Source: an uncultured Bacilli bacterium (GTDB lineage Bacteria; Bacillota_I; Bacilli_A; RF39; UBA660). From it: DNA of 11,998 nucleotides. The notes under the pieces are model-generated. The model made no database searches, was not told where the DNA came from, and saw nothing but the letters and a program-made list of their open reading frames with translations. A program made the position numbers and the translations under genes. The stretch is taken from assembly GCA_947627405.1 (NCBI GenBank), contig CANQVY010000029.1, positions 1 through 11,998 of the forward strand. Direction: 5' to 3'. Of the stretch, positions 1 to 7,303 are shown one piece after another. The first letter of the stretch is position 1. Each line of letters begins with the position of its first letter.

Positions 1-77
1 TCAGCTCCACAAAACGGGCAATTCTTTATCGTAGTGTTCTGGCTTGTCCATTCACTATCACATTTACTGCATTTCAT
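1..77 (-). CDS. Zinc-ribbon protein, N-terminal 25 codons only (runs off the left edge)
   Basis: The frame opens with ATG at 75-77, preceded by a strong GGAGG eight bases upstream, and stays open to the window edge. The visible 25 residues contain two CxxC knuckles, CSKC (residues 3-6) and CPFC (residues 20-23), which is a complete N-terminal zinc ribbon. The spacing and sequence closely match the start of the gene ending at 234 (CQKC and CPFC at residues 4-7 and 20-23), so the two are probably paralogues that share a zinc-ribbon head and may differ in the body. The gene lies 156 nt downstream of that neighbour, on the same strand, and may have its own promoter. Nothing can be said about the rest of the protein. 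The start is well supported; the family call is limited to the zinc ribbon. Confidence 0.75.
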   Translation of the reverse strand, partial: MKCSKCDSEWTSQNTTIKNCPFCGA

Positions 78-100
78 GTTAAATTCCTCCAACATAAATA

Positions 101-121
101 CTATGCATAAACTGCTATGCA
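101..121. repeat. Two direct CTATGCA repeats, 14-nt period
   Basis: CTATGCA occurs at 101-107 and again at 115-121, with starts 14 nt apart. On the minus strand the pair sits just downstream of a TATAAT hexamer and upstream of the zinc-ribbon start at 77, a position where an operator or leader element could lie. The same bases also form a weak GCATA/TATGC hairpin. Function is unknown, and chance cannot be excluded in AT-rich DNA. Confidence 0.3.
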
Positions 122-122
122 A

Positions 123-128
123 ATTATA
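123..128 (-). promoter_or_regulatory. Candidate -10 box (TATAAT) for the zinc-ribbon gene
   Basis: A perfect TATAAT lies on the minus strand about 46 nt upstream of the start codon at 77. No good -35 hexamer is found at 16-18 nt (the sequence there reads about GCAATT), so the call rests on the -10 alone. The 156-nt gap would otherwise be unusually long inside this compact gene run. The gap also holds a tandem 9-nt repeat, ATTAGAAAT, at 152-169. I see no convincing intrinsic terminator for the preceding gene, so read-through is also possible. Confidence 0.3.
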
Positions 129-233
129 GCTATTATTTATGAACAAATTGCATTAGAAATATTAGAAATAACGTAATATAAAAATTAATTCAATCAATTT
201 ATTTTATGTCCTATAATTTTTCTATAAAATATT

Positions 234-1394
234 CTAAATATCAGATTGTGTAATTAGAATGCATTGTATTTTACCATTGGGGAGTTGTTGCTTTTCTACA
301 TCTGAGTAATAGTACATTGTTTGTATAAACTTGTCTGATATATGCTGAGGATATTCTATTTTGGCTGGCAAACACCCTATAAATGCATAACTACCCACTT
401 CTTTCAACGACATAGGTAAGTCTATTTTATTTAAGGATTTGCATCCTTTAAATGCAAAATTATTTATTATTTCAAGTCCATTCATAAACCGCACTTCGTT
501 CAAATTACAACACTCAGAAAAAGCGTGGTCACCAATTGATTTTACAGAACTTGGTATTATAACACTTAATAACGATCTATCATCTTCAAATACAAAAGGC
601 TTTATTGTTTTTAAATTGCCCCCATCTTCAAAATATACATTCTGTAAATAAAAACAATTATGGAATGCATAACTTTCAATATGTCTCACCGTATTCGGTA
701 TAAAAACTCTTATGGTAAACCTATTATCTTTAAATGCCGCACCGGAAATAGTATGTACATTATCAGGAATACATACATTTTCTTCCTTACCTTTATATTT
801 TATTAACACGCCATTATTAATATCAAACTTATCATATTCTATCTTATATGAATTAAACTGATCTTTAAAAAATTCAAGTGTATTATTAGAATTACTATTA
901 TAGTCGGATTTTATCGATGCTGAAAAATTATTTTCACTATTTAGCTTCTCGTCTTGATTTTCACTTAGTTCAATAGTATTATTGGGTTCTAATAAATTAT
1001 AAAACCACAATAAAACCTTTTCCGCCCATATCTCGTCAATAAAATAAGAATTAATTAAAATTGATTTATACTTTTTAACTGTGTTTAATCTTTTTGCACT
1101 ATCCGCATTATATATTGAGGAAAATGCGCCAGATTGAACCGCAATTTTCACCAGTCTTTTTTCTTTATTCAAATTAGGTGCATAATCACCAATTATTGCA
1201 ATGAGTTTATTTTCATTAAGGAAAATATCTAAACCATTTTTTTCAGATATTACTGCAAACGCATCTTCCATAGTTTCAATTTTTTTTATTATTTGTTTTT
1301 CATTTTCACAAGGAAGATTATTCCCACAAAATGGGCATATGTCAACATTAAGTTTGGTATTCCATGATGCACCACATTTTTGACACACTTGCAT
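234..1394 (-). CDS. Zinc-ribbon protein with BspA-type leucine-rich repeats
   Basis: 386 residues, starting at ATG 1394 with GAGG seven bases upstream. Residues 4-23 form a zinc ribbon (C4, C7, C20, C23). Residues about 40-135 look like a compact helical domain with the stretch GDYAPNLNKEKRLVKI at 69-84; I believe this domain recurs in other Firmicutes zinc-ribbon proteins but cannot name it. An Asn/Ser-rich linker follows (about 140-175). Residues about 205-345 hold five or so BspA-like (LRR_5) repeats of the form SIGxHAFxxCxxLxxVxF and PxSLKEVGSYAFxGC. There is no signal peptide or membrane segment, whereas many BspA-type LRR proteins are surface exposed, so a cytosolic binding or scaffold role is more likely. 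It is the last gene of the packed run, 39 nt after the transglutaminase-like gene. Partner and function are not known. Confidence 0.85.
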   Translation of the reverse strand: MQVCQKCGASWNTKLNVDICPFCGNNLPCENEKQIIKKIETMEDAFAVISEKNGLDIFLNENKLIAIIGDYAPNLNKEKRLVKIAVQSGAFSSIYNADSAKRLNTVKKYKSILINSYFIDEIWAEKVLLWFYNLLEPNNTIELSENQDEKLNSENNFSASIKSDYNSNSNNTLEFFKDQFNSYKIEYDKFDINNGVLIKYKGKEENVCIPDNVHTISGAAFKDNRFTIRVFIPNTVRHIESYAFHNCFYLQNVYFEDGGNLKTIKPFVFEDDRSLLSVIIPSSVKSIGDHAFSECCNLNEVRFMNGLEIINNFAFKGCKSLNKIDLPMSLKEVGSYAFIGCLPAKIEYPQHISDKFIQTMYYYSDVEKQQLPNGKIQCILITQSDI

Positions 1395-1433
1395 ACAACC
1401 ACCTCATACAATTTATTTCTATACCAACAATTT

Positions 1434-2435
1434 CTAATTGGTAATTTGAATATAAATATTATATGTTTTTGCATTTATGGAATAAATATAGGAATAATGT
1501 AACCTTTTAAATGTCTTATGTATTTCATATTCAATATCGTTTTTATCAATATTTGTATTAGCATACTTAAATGCAATTTCTCTTTTGTTTTTTAAAATCT
1601 GTTGTTCAATAAAATATGATATTTCCGATATATCTTTAACATACAACTTGTAAAAAAAATAATAATTATGAATATTCGAATTGCATATTGGATAAGAATA
1701 TGTAGACCAACTATGATCTAATTTAATCAATTTATCTGTAAGATTAAAATATTCATAGCAAAAGTCTATATTATCTTTTTCCTTTATATCCCATGTAACA
1801 TCAATATGATAGTTTAAATTATCTATTTGAACAATATTCCATGCATGATTATCCTCATTCCACTCTTTTGATGAAGAACCAACAACAACAAGTGCCTTGA
1901 TTCTAAAATAATCGCACAGAAATTTAAACGCCAATGAAATGCTCCAACATACTGCCTTTTTTTTAAATAAACTACCAAGAATATTATATGCTTCAGGATT
2001 GTCATATGTCTTCATAATATCTGCATCATTATCATAAGATACTTTTTTTACCAGATAATCGTGAATCTTTAAAATTTTTTTAAAATCGTCTTTTTCATCT
2101 CCCATAACTTTTAATTGAAAATTTTTTAATCCATTTTTTAACATTTCATTGTATTTTTTTATTTTTTCTTCAGAATATAAATAGTTAAGTTCACAGATAA
2201 CGCCACAATTCTTTGATGGATAAATTGTAAATGCACTTGGATCTAAATAAAAAAAATTAGGGAAATCATTATAAACAGCCCATAGAACAGATTGTACTTG
2301 TTCAGAATAGTATATATCTTTTAAAAAAATACTTTTTTCTTGTTTCTGAACTCCATAATAAATTTGCTCATATGCAGCTTTAAGACTTCCACTAAAAAAC
2401 GAATGATAATATGTTGAAAAAGGTGGAAACATCAT
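1434..2435 (-). CDS. Transglutaminase-like (papain-fold) cysteine protein, probably intracellular
   Basis: 333 residues, beginning at tandem ATGs (2435 or 2432) with AAGG/AAGGG upstream. The core at about 118-220 has the three transglutaminase-like blocks in order: KIHDYLVKKVSYD (123-135), the catalytic-cysteine block AVCWSISLAFKFLC (C163), and NHAWNIVQIDNLNYHIDVTWD split as H197 and D212. All three residues of the Cys-His-Asp triad are present, so an active enzyme is expected. Members of this superfamily act as cysteine peptidases, amidases or crosslinking enzymes; the substrate cannot be read from sequence. No signal peptide or TM segment is visible, unlike the many secreted transglutaminase-like proteins of Gram-positives. 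The C-terminal about 100 residues are unassigned and rich in Lys, Tyr and Ile. It sits 42 nt after the phosphatase gene, which suggests a link to the kinase/phosphatase set. Confidence 0.88.
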   Translation of the reverse strand: MMFPPFSTYYHSFFSGSLKAAYEQIYYGVQKQEKSIFLKDIYYSEQVQSVLWAVYNDFPNFFYLDPSAFTIYPSKNCGVICELNYLYSEEKIKKYNEMLKNGLKNFQLKVMGDEKDDFKKILKIHDYLVKKVSYDNDADIMKTYDNPEAYNILGSLFKKKAVCWSISLAFKFLCDYFRIKALVVVGSSSKEWNEDNHAWNIVQIDNLNYHIDVTWDIKEKDNIDFCYEYFNLTDKLIKLDHSWSTYSYPICNSNIHNYYFFYKLYVKDISEISYFIEQQILKNKREIAFKYANTNIDKNDIEYEIHKTFKRLHYSYIYSINAKTYNIYIQITN

Positions 2436-2477
2436 ATAACCTTAACCCTTGCTTTCGTAATTGGAAATTGATTAAAT

Positions 2478-3512
2478 TTAATTGCATTCAGATACATTCT
2501 CACCACTTGAGTCTTCATCTTTTGATAATAATGAGTTTCCATTTGTTTGTAATGAGTCCAAATCATTATTTTCTATTGATGCTACTGAGTTATTTTTTTG
2601 TTGTTCTTCTTCTATTTGATTTCTAAAAAAAGCAGCACAATCTGAAACAGAATCCAAATTTATGATACCAATCATCGAAGTATCGTCACCTTTTCCATTT
2701 TTTGTGATCACGGGCAAATATTCCTTTACCTCTTGAAAACCATAGTCATACCCCTTTCCAAAAACAGTTGTAATACCTCTGTACACCAATTTAAGCATTT
2801 CATCATCATCATAAGAATCATCTACGCCATCACTTGCAGCATACAACGCAACTGGTATATCTGTTCCAAACACATAATGAAACTTTGAAAGGGCATTATC
2901 CTGACAGATTGAAGTTGTTACTTCATTCTGGCATTCGTCATCAAGTGGCAGTGGCATTGTAATGGCATATTTATCATCGACCTTTACAAATATACCATCG
3001 CCAATTTGCAAACACATCCAGAAATAATCTGTCTGCACAATAGCGATCATAGTTGCACCATACGCGCTGACATATTTTCCAGATCTGTATTTTGTTTTGT
3101 ACTTTTCGGACAAACTATCGAGTATTTCATCCTCAAAAGGATTATTTTTGTAATGCAGATCCACTTTTTCATGCCATGAAACAAGAATATTTTCTACAAG
3201 ATCTCTGACTATATCCGATCGTGCAGATTCCGAACAAAGATGTGAAAAAGGAATCTTGTCTTGAACATCATCATTGTCATTAAATGACAATGATGATACA
3301 AATCCTTTTAAACTTTCAATTGCGGCTTCAACAACAAATTTTGCACCCATATCCGACCTAAAATATTGCGCACTACCATGCCCATCCGAGACAACAGCAA
3401 TATTCATAAGAGAATCTTCAAAGGAACCGACAGCATCCTGACAAACTACACCGCGCCTGATATGATCTGCTCCTTGAGTACTGCACACAAATGGCTTGCA
3501 ATTTGTCTTCAT
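2478..3512 (-). CDS. PP2C-family (PPM) Ser/Thr protein phosphatase
   Basis: 344 residues from ATG 3512, with GGAGG eleven bases upstream. A TTG at 3530 is in frame and open, but would put the GGAGG inside the gene. The PP2C motifs are complete: D26 in CQDAVG, the metal-binding D43-G44 in VVSDGHG, YGATM at 151-155, GDG at 171-173, ASDGVDD with D228, and GKGDDTSM with D276/D277. An active Mn/Mg-dependent phosphatase is therefore expected. Residues about 290-344 are a low-complexity Ser/Asn/Glu tail. The initial segment (residues 7-25, with a GADHIRRG stretch) matches the style of PP2C enzymes found with TerY-like VWA proteins. It lies directly after the VWA gene (18 nt) and two genes after the kinase, so its natural substrates are probably that kinase, the VWA protein or their targets. 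No membrane segment is seen. Confidence 0.92.
   Translation of the reverse strand: MKTNCKPFVCSTQGADHIRRGVVCQDAVGSFEDSLMNIAVVSDGHGSAQYFRSDMGAKFVVEAAIESLKGFVSSLSFNDNDDVQDKIPFSHLCSESARSDIVRDLVENILVSWHEKVDLHYKNNPFEDEILDSLSEKYKTKYRSGKYVSAYGATMIAIVQTDYFWMCLQIGDGIFVKVDDKYAITMPLPLDDECQNEVTTSICQDNALSKFHYVFGTDIPVALYAASDGVDDSYDDDEMLKLVYRGITTVFGKGYDYGFQEVKEYLPVITKNGKGDDTSMIGIINLDSVSDCAAFFRNQIEEEQQKNNSVASIENNDLDSLQTNGNSLLSKDEDSSGENVSECN
3267..3297. repeat. Perfect 31-nt inverted repeat inside the phosphatase gene
   Basis: Two 15-nt arms (ATCATCATTGTCATT and its exact reverse complement) flank a single base at 3282. In the protein it encodes the SSLSFNDNDD region (about residues 73-82), a loop between PP2C core motifs. 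In mRNA it would fold as a long hairpin of up to about 14 base pairs. There is no following U-run on either strand, so it is not an ordinary intrinsic terminator. Confidence 0.6.
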
Positions 3513-3530
3513 CACCAACACTTCCTCCAA

Positions 3531-4280
3531 TCACCATCCACCAAAAATATCATCATCCGATTTAGCATCATCTACAGTATCCATATCAATTGTCGTTGTA
3601 TTAAACGTTTCTTTAACAAGTTCTTCTGACTGCTTAACAGAATCAGTTGTTTCTCCGACATTTGTACTTCTGCTTTGAAATTCGGATGTAATTACAGATA
3701 CATTCTTCAAGAATTCGCTTAAAACCTTTGCATTATTAACCTCGATTACAGTTTCGGTTGAACCTGTAAATTCACTGAGGACTTTTTTATTTGCATCTGC
3801 ACCTATTGCAAAAGCAACCTTAATAGCTCTTTTGTACCAATTGTTATGTTTTAACTTTTCAAGTCCACTTGCATAATTATCCGTTGGATCGCCATCGCTT
3901 AACAAGATAATTACTGGAGGATATGCCCCAGCTTTTGTTTCAAGGAACTCACTTCTGGATAATTTACTTTCAAGCTCAATACAAGCCTTGCCCAAATTAG
4001 TTAATCCATACTCTGTTGCATTAAGATTCGCATGAAAATCAGATGCCTTAACAGGCTTAGGCGTTTGCCAAGTAGGTTCGTAGTCAAAAGTAAGCATTGC
4101 AATTTTGATTTCTGCATCATCATTATTTTTGGAAATATCGTCCAATTGTGCCTTAGTATTTTCCAGTGCTGAATTTACAGTCTCGATTTTTCTGCCAGCC
4201 ATACTTCCTGATGTATCAACAATATAAAACATTGTCATTACTTTTCTGGGGGGCGGTGTCAAATTGTTTAACTCTGCCAT
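3531..4280 (-). CDS. TerY-like von Willebrand factor A (VWA) domain protein
   Basis: 249 residues, ATG at 4280 with AGAGG about ten bases upstream. The VWA fold covers residues about 13-200. The MIDAS metal site is complete: D22-T-S24-G-S26 (VDTSGSM), T94 (YGLTNLG) and D129 in LLSDGDPTD. The arrangement is that of TerY-type cytosolic VWA proteins, which in TerY-P triads associate with a PP2C phosphatase and a kinase. Exactly those two partners flank this gene, 19 nt upstream and 18 nt downstream. After the VWA domain comes a Ser/Thr-rich and then acidic tail (about 200-249) with NTTTIDMD and a terminal DDDIFGGW; it looks disordered and could be a phosphorylation or docking segment (inference). 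There is no signal peptide or TM segment, so it should act in the cytosol as a metal-dependent protein-binding scaffold. Confidence 0.9.
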   Translation of the reverse strand: MAELNNLTPPPRKVMTMFYIVDTSGSMAGRKIETVNSALENTKAQLDDISKNNDDAEIKIAMLTFDYEPTWQTPKPVKASDFHANLNATEYGLTNLGKACIELESKLSRSEFLETKAGAYPPVIILLSDGDPTDNYASGLEKLKHNNWYKRAIKVAFAIGADANKKVLSEFTGSTETVIEVNNAKVLSEFLKNVSVITSEFQSRSTNVGETTDSVKQSEELVKETFNTTTIDMDTVDDAKSDDDIFGGW

Positions 4281-4299
4281 TTTACATAACCTCTTTCAA

Positions 4300-5679
4300 T
4301 TAATTATTTTTTATAAACTGGATTTTTTTATTACCCGAAAGAATTGTCATATCGACCTGAAACGGAACCACACTTTTAGGAGCAACTTCCTGTGTAGATC
4401 CGTCCGGATACTGAGCTGACAATGTTCTTTCGGTCAGATTTCCGAACCCAATTTTTCCTGTTTTATTACTCTTAATTATTGCTCCCAAATCGCTACCTAT
4501 TTTGTCAATACTTGAATCAATAACATACTCAGGAATATATGTTCCTGGAGCAATTGGTAAAGTAATATTTGGCGTTTTTACTATTATTGGCGATGAAATC
4601 TCCCTCTGACAATTATAGCATTGAACTTTTTTTCCTACTTCTAATATGTTAGGCTTACCACACTGAGGACACGGAACGCAACTTCCTTTAAGAGTTATAA
4701 ATGCTTCAAGCCATTCCAAATCAACAGGTCGATTTTCGGGATTTTTAATTCCATCTTTATTAAATGTCCTTATGAAAAGGTTTTGAATGTACGATGGTAC
4801 AAGTGGCCACAAAAGCATAGCAGCCTGATTTAAATAGTCTACTGGTGCATTTCTGTTGTCATCTGGATCAAACAAGAAGACAGGATCTTCACCAAAGAAT
4901 TTTCTTTCGTACTCAGGTGTCATGCAAGGAGGAGTTGAATATTTTCCTTCAAAAGGATGCTGACTGAAAAATAATAGTCTGAAAAGCACAATTGCCAAGG
5001 AAAATCTATCTGAAAATTTGTTTGGACAGCTTCCAAGAACTACTTCTGGTGCCATATATCTCTGTTTGCCGCCAATTCCAAAATTCACACCGTTAGTAGA
5101 CACATTATCATTGTCACATATCAGAACGTCACCATTATCCTGATTTATGAAGAAATTTCCGTTATTAACATCTTGATAACTATATCCGTTATTATGTAAT
5201 GTTCTGAACGCATCAATTATATTTATACACGCAGTATATAGGATTCTGTCAGACTTAAAAAGTGACTTTGCGTTTTCAATATTCTCCATGTAATATGCTG
5301 TGGCAACCTTGTATCCGTCTGGTCTTATAGGCATAATATACCCAAACTGACTATCCGGATTACAATTCCATGGTGTCAGATCCTCAGGCCAAAGAAAATT
5401 TGATGAAGGAGATCCTGCTTCAACATTATTTTTCAGATTGTTGTAAAATTCGATTGCATAGTTTTTATCGCCTTTAGAAACAATACTCTTATCATTGTTA
5501 TTATTCTTAAAATAAAGTTTTTGAATATAAGCCGAATGATACCACTTAAGTGCCTTTTCCTCACCAGAATAATCAACGCGATAAACTGTACCTTGACCTC
5601 CATGGCCAAGTTCCCCCTTAATAGTAATATCAACACCAAGGTTGGACTTTATTACTGTACCGATTTGCAAATTTGCCAT
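4300..5679 (-). CDS. Ser/Thr protein kinase-like protein with C-terminal zinc ribbon
   Basis: 459 residues, ATG at 5679 with AAGGAGAG about eleven bases upstream. The kinase domain (about 15-330) has a glycine loop LGHGGQGTVY (24-33), the ATP-contact lysine K45 in ALKW, a catalytic loop YSYQDVNNGN with D170 and N175, a metal-binding D189 in ICDNDN, MAPE at 209-212, and the helix-F aspartate D224 in SDRFSLA. The essential Lys, Asp, Asn and Asp residues remain, but the usual HRD and DFG are replaced by YQD and DND, marking a divergent subfamily that may still be active. A zinc ribbon follows (C337, C340, C354, C357), then a beta-rich 80-residue C-terminal domain I cannot name. No TM segment is present, unlike PknB/PrkC receptors. 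It precedes the VWA and PP2C genes, which fits the kinase slot of a TerY-P triad. Confidence 0.92.
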   Translation of the reverse strand: MANLQIGTVIKSNLGVDITIKGELGHGGQGTVYRVDYSGEEKALKWYHSAYIQKLYFKNNNNDKSIVSKGDKNYAIEFYNNLKNNVEAGSPSSNFLWPEDLTPWNCNPDSQFGYIMPIRPDGYKVATAYYMENIENAKSLFKSDRILYTACINIIDAFRTLHNNGYSYQDVNNGNFFINQDNGDVLICDNDNVSTNGVNFGIGGKQRYMAPEVVLGSCPNKFSDRFSLAIVLFRLLFFSQHPFEGKYSTPPCMTPEYERKFFGEDPVFLFDPDDNRNAPVDYLNQAAMLLWPLVPSYIQNLFIRTFNKDGIKNPENRPVDLEWLEAFITLKGSCVPCPQCGKPNILEVGKKVQCYNCQREISSPIIVKTPNITLPIAPGTYIPEYVIDSSIDKIGSDLGAIIKSNKTGKIGFGNLTERTLSAQYPDGSTQEVAPKSVVPFQVDMTILSGNKKIQFIKNN

Positions 5680-5700
5680 AATTTAATACTCTCCTTGTAA

Positions 5701-6507
5701 TTAAATAATTTTCGTTGCTGGAACAAAATTAACATTTGCCAACGAATAAATAAGCATAACATGAGCATCATTATGTGATACTGAAAAACTTAACGCAACA
5801 GAAACGGGATAATGTTTTTTCACCTCTTTTACAATTAATTGACCTAATACCTTTGCCATAGCCTCAAATTCAGGTTCGCTTTTTAAAAAATGATAACGAT
5901 TTTTTTCAAAATCATATCGCCGTGTCTTATTATCTCCATACACTATATAATCAATATACTTATCAAAAACCTGATAATCAAAACTTCCCTCAATTATTTG
6001 TTTATAATTGCTTGATGCATCAGAAGAATTATTAATTCCTCGCATCACCTCGTTCGCAAAATATGCAGTCATGCGTGATAAATTTGATGATTGTTTACTT
6101 ATTGTATTTGCTGCATTTTCAACTGCTCTATGATATTTATATACTGCATCATTGTACATTTTTGAATACTCATCAAGTTTAATAGAAATCATGTCTTCAT
6201 ATTTACAATCAATCTTTTCCCTTTGATTTGATTTTAATTTTTCTATCAAAATAAACAGTACAATGGTAGCTAAAACACCAATTACAAACCCAATCAAAGT
6301 CCAAAATATTTTTTTACCAATAATAGCAAAAACGACTGCAACAATTATACCGACAATTATGTATTCCTTAATTTCATGATATGCACTTGAATACATATTT
6401 AACTCTTTACTTCTCTCTCTTTCAAGATCATTTATTATATTTTGACATTGAGAATTATAATATTCATATAATCTTTCTTCAATGTCGCTTTTACCACTAA
6501 TTGCCAC
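5701..6507 (-). CDS. Membrane protein with two transmembrane helices, unknown family
   Basis: The chosen start is GTG at 6507, giving 268 residues, because a GAGG lies nine bases upstream of it. A TTG at 6522 overlaps the TGA of the preceding gene (TTGA) and is also in frame, but has no ribosome binding site of its own; translational coupling would be needed. A charged N-terminal segment of about 48 residues is followed by two adjacent hydrophobic helices (about 49-64 and 68-88) joined by a short GKK turn, so both ends probably face the cytosol. The remaining 180 residues include a helical, possibly coiled-coil part (about 90-150) and a globular end. I do not recognise the family. It is the only membrane protein in the run and sits between the WXG100-like genes and the kinase, so it may anchor the soluble ATPase or the kinase complex to the membrane (inference). 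Confidence 0.8.
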   Translation of the reverse strand: MAISGKSDIEERLYEYYNSQCQNIINDLERERSKELNMYSSAYHEIKEYIIVGIIVAVVFAIIGKKIFWTLIGFVIGVLATIVLFILIEKLKSNQREKIDCKYEDMISIKLDEYSKMYNDAVYKYHRAVENAANTISKQSSNLSRMTAYFANEVMRGINNSSDASSNYKQIIEGSFDYQVFDKYIDYIVYGDNKTRRYDFEKNRYHFLKSEPEFEAMAKVLGQLIVKEVKKHYPVSVALSFSVSHNDAHVMLIYSLANVNFVPATKII

Positions 6508-6518
6508 AACATTATACC

Positions 6519-6803
6519 TCAAATTATTTTTTTGCTTATTGCATTTTCAAGTTTTATTGAAAGATCATTTACACTTCTTGATAAATCCGATACACTTTTA
6601 GAACTTTCTTTTTGTACTTTTGTCATATCGGCAATAAGATTCAAAATTTCTTGTTTTAGATTTATATCCAACTCTCCCATATTTGAAATTGAGGAGTTAA
6701 GAGAACTTCCAGCTTGCTCAATGGTCTGTTGTGCTGAAACAAGTTTTTTTGATAAATCTTTCAAAGATTGAACGCCCTGTTTGTTAAATTGGATTTTAGG
6801 CAT
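6519..6803 (-). CDS. WXG100-like small helical protein (paralogue of the effector N-terminus)
   Basis: 94 residues, ATG at 6803 with AGGAG nine bases upstream. The sequence is almost wholly helix-forming, with two helices broken at about residues 42-47 (NMGELDI), the hairpin layout and length of WXG100/ESAT-6-like proteins, although no WxG is present. Its first 60 residues align with the N-terminus of the toxin-like protein encoded at 7293-8291, with roughly 15 identities and one gap, including N7, Q9-G10, L14-K15, L17, K20-L21 and an EI..I..M block. This implies a shared fold and a duplication. A role as a secreted small partner, or as a chaperone-like partner of the effector, is inferred. 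It lies 13 nt after the other small helical gene and touches the membrane-protein gene. Confidence 0.8.
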   Translation of the reverse strand: MPKIQFNKQGVQSLKDLSKKLVSAQQTIEQAGSSLNSSISNMGELDINLKQEILNLIADMTKVQKESSKSVSDLSRSVNDLSIKLENAISKKII

Positions 6804-6816
6804 AGTTTTACACTCC

Positions 6817-7074
6817 TCATAATTTTATACTATCTATCTGATCTGCTTTATCATTTATGCCTTTTTGTGCTTTAGCCGCTTTATCTAAAATCTCGTTAAA
6901 TTTTTTCAAGCAAGATTCTAATCTTTGAAGTGCTTCCGAACTAAGTCGATCACTTCCCATATTTTCAGCACAAACTTTCGCTGCTTCTCTCATTTGACTA
7001 AGACCCTCTGTCATTTGTTTACGATATGTTGCAATAGCAGTAGCAGCTTCACGTAAGACTTTCGTATCAGTCAA
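6817..7074 (-). CDS. Small helical WXG100-like or Lap-like protein
   Basis: 85 residues starting at TTG 7074; GGAGG stands nine bases upstream and there is no better in-frame start. The protein is rich in Ala, Lys, Glu and Gln and should form two long helices with a break at about NMGSDRL (residues 39-45). This matches the size and hairpin shape of WXG100 proteins and of the small partners of LXG toxins, though there is no WxG motif and the family cannot be proven by eye. It has no signal peptide, as expected for type VII-type substrates. Together with the next gene it forms a neighbouring pair of small helical proteins, often seen as heterodimer partners in such loci. It follows the putative immunity gene by 34 nt. 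Confidence 0.75.
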   Translation of the reverse strand: MTDTKVLREAATAIATYRKQMTEGLSQMREAAKVCAENMGSDRLSSEALQRLESCLKKFNEILDKAAKAQKGINDKADQIDSIKL

Positions 7075-7108
7075 TTCAATTCGCCTCCATGTACATTATA
7101 TGTAGTTT

Positions 7109-7303
7109 TCAATTTTTTTCACTAAAAAAATCTGCCCAAAATGGATTTTCAGAATCAAAAATTTTCTTTTGCTCATATGTCAATGAATATGGATAATCTT
7201 TAAATAAGTTATAAATATGTTTCCCGTCAAAAGTAAATAAAAATTCCCCCTTTTGGTCAGGATTATTAAGCCAAACAACTTTTTCATCTGAATTATTTAG
7301 CAC
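7109..7303 (-). CDS. Small acidic/aromatic protein, candidate immunity protein for the toxin-like gene
   Basis: 64 residues. The start is GTG at 7303 with AGGGG nine bases upstream, and it overlaps the end of the toxin-like gene by 11 nt, so the two are probably translationally coupled. The sequence is rich in Asp, Glu, Phe and Trp (for example NPFWADFF near the end) with no membrane segment. Such a small acidic protein directly downstream of, and overlapping, a polymorphic toxin is the usual immunity-gene arrangement. I have a weak memory of a DUF with a similar FWADFF-type ending, but cannot place it firmly. Function is inferred from position only; a simple conserved small protein is the alternative. 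Confidence 0.7.
   Translation of the reverse strand: MLNNSDEKVVWLNNPDQKGEFLFTFDGKHIYNLFKDYPYSLTYEQKKIFDSENPFWADFFSEKN

Noticed and set aside
78..233. Terminator after the LRR gene
   Set aside because: Only AT-only stems of about 5 bp are present, such as the AAATT/AATTT pair; none is convincing.
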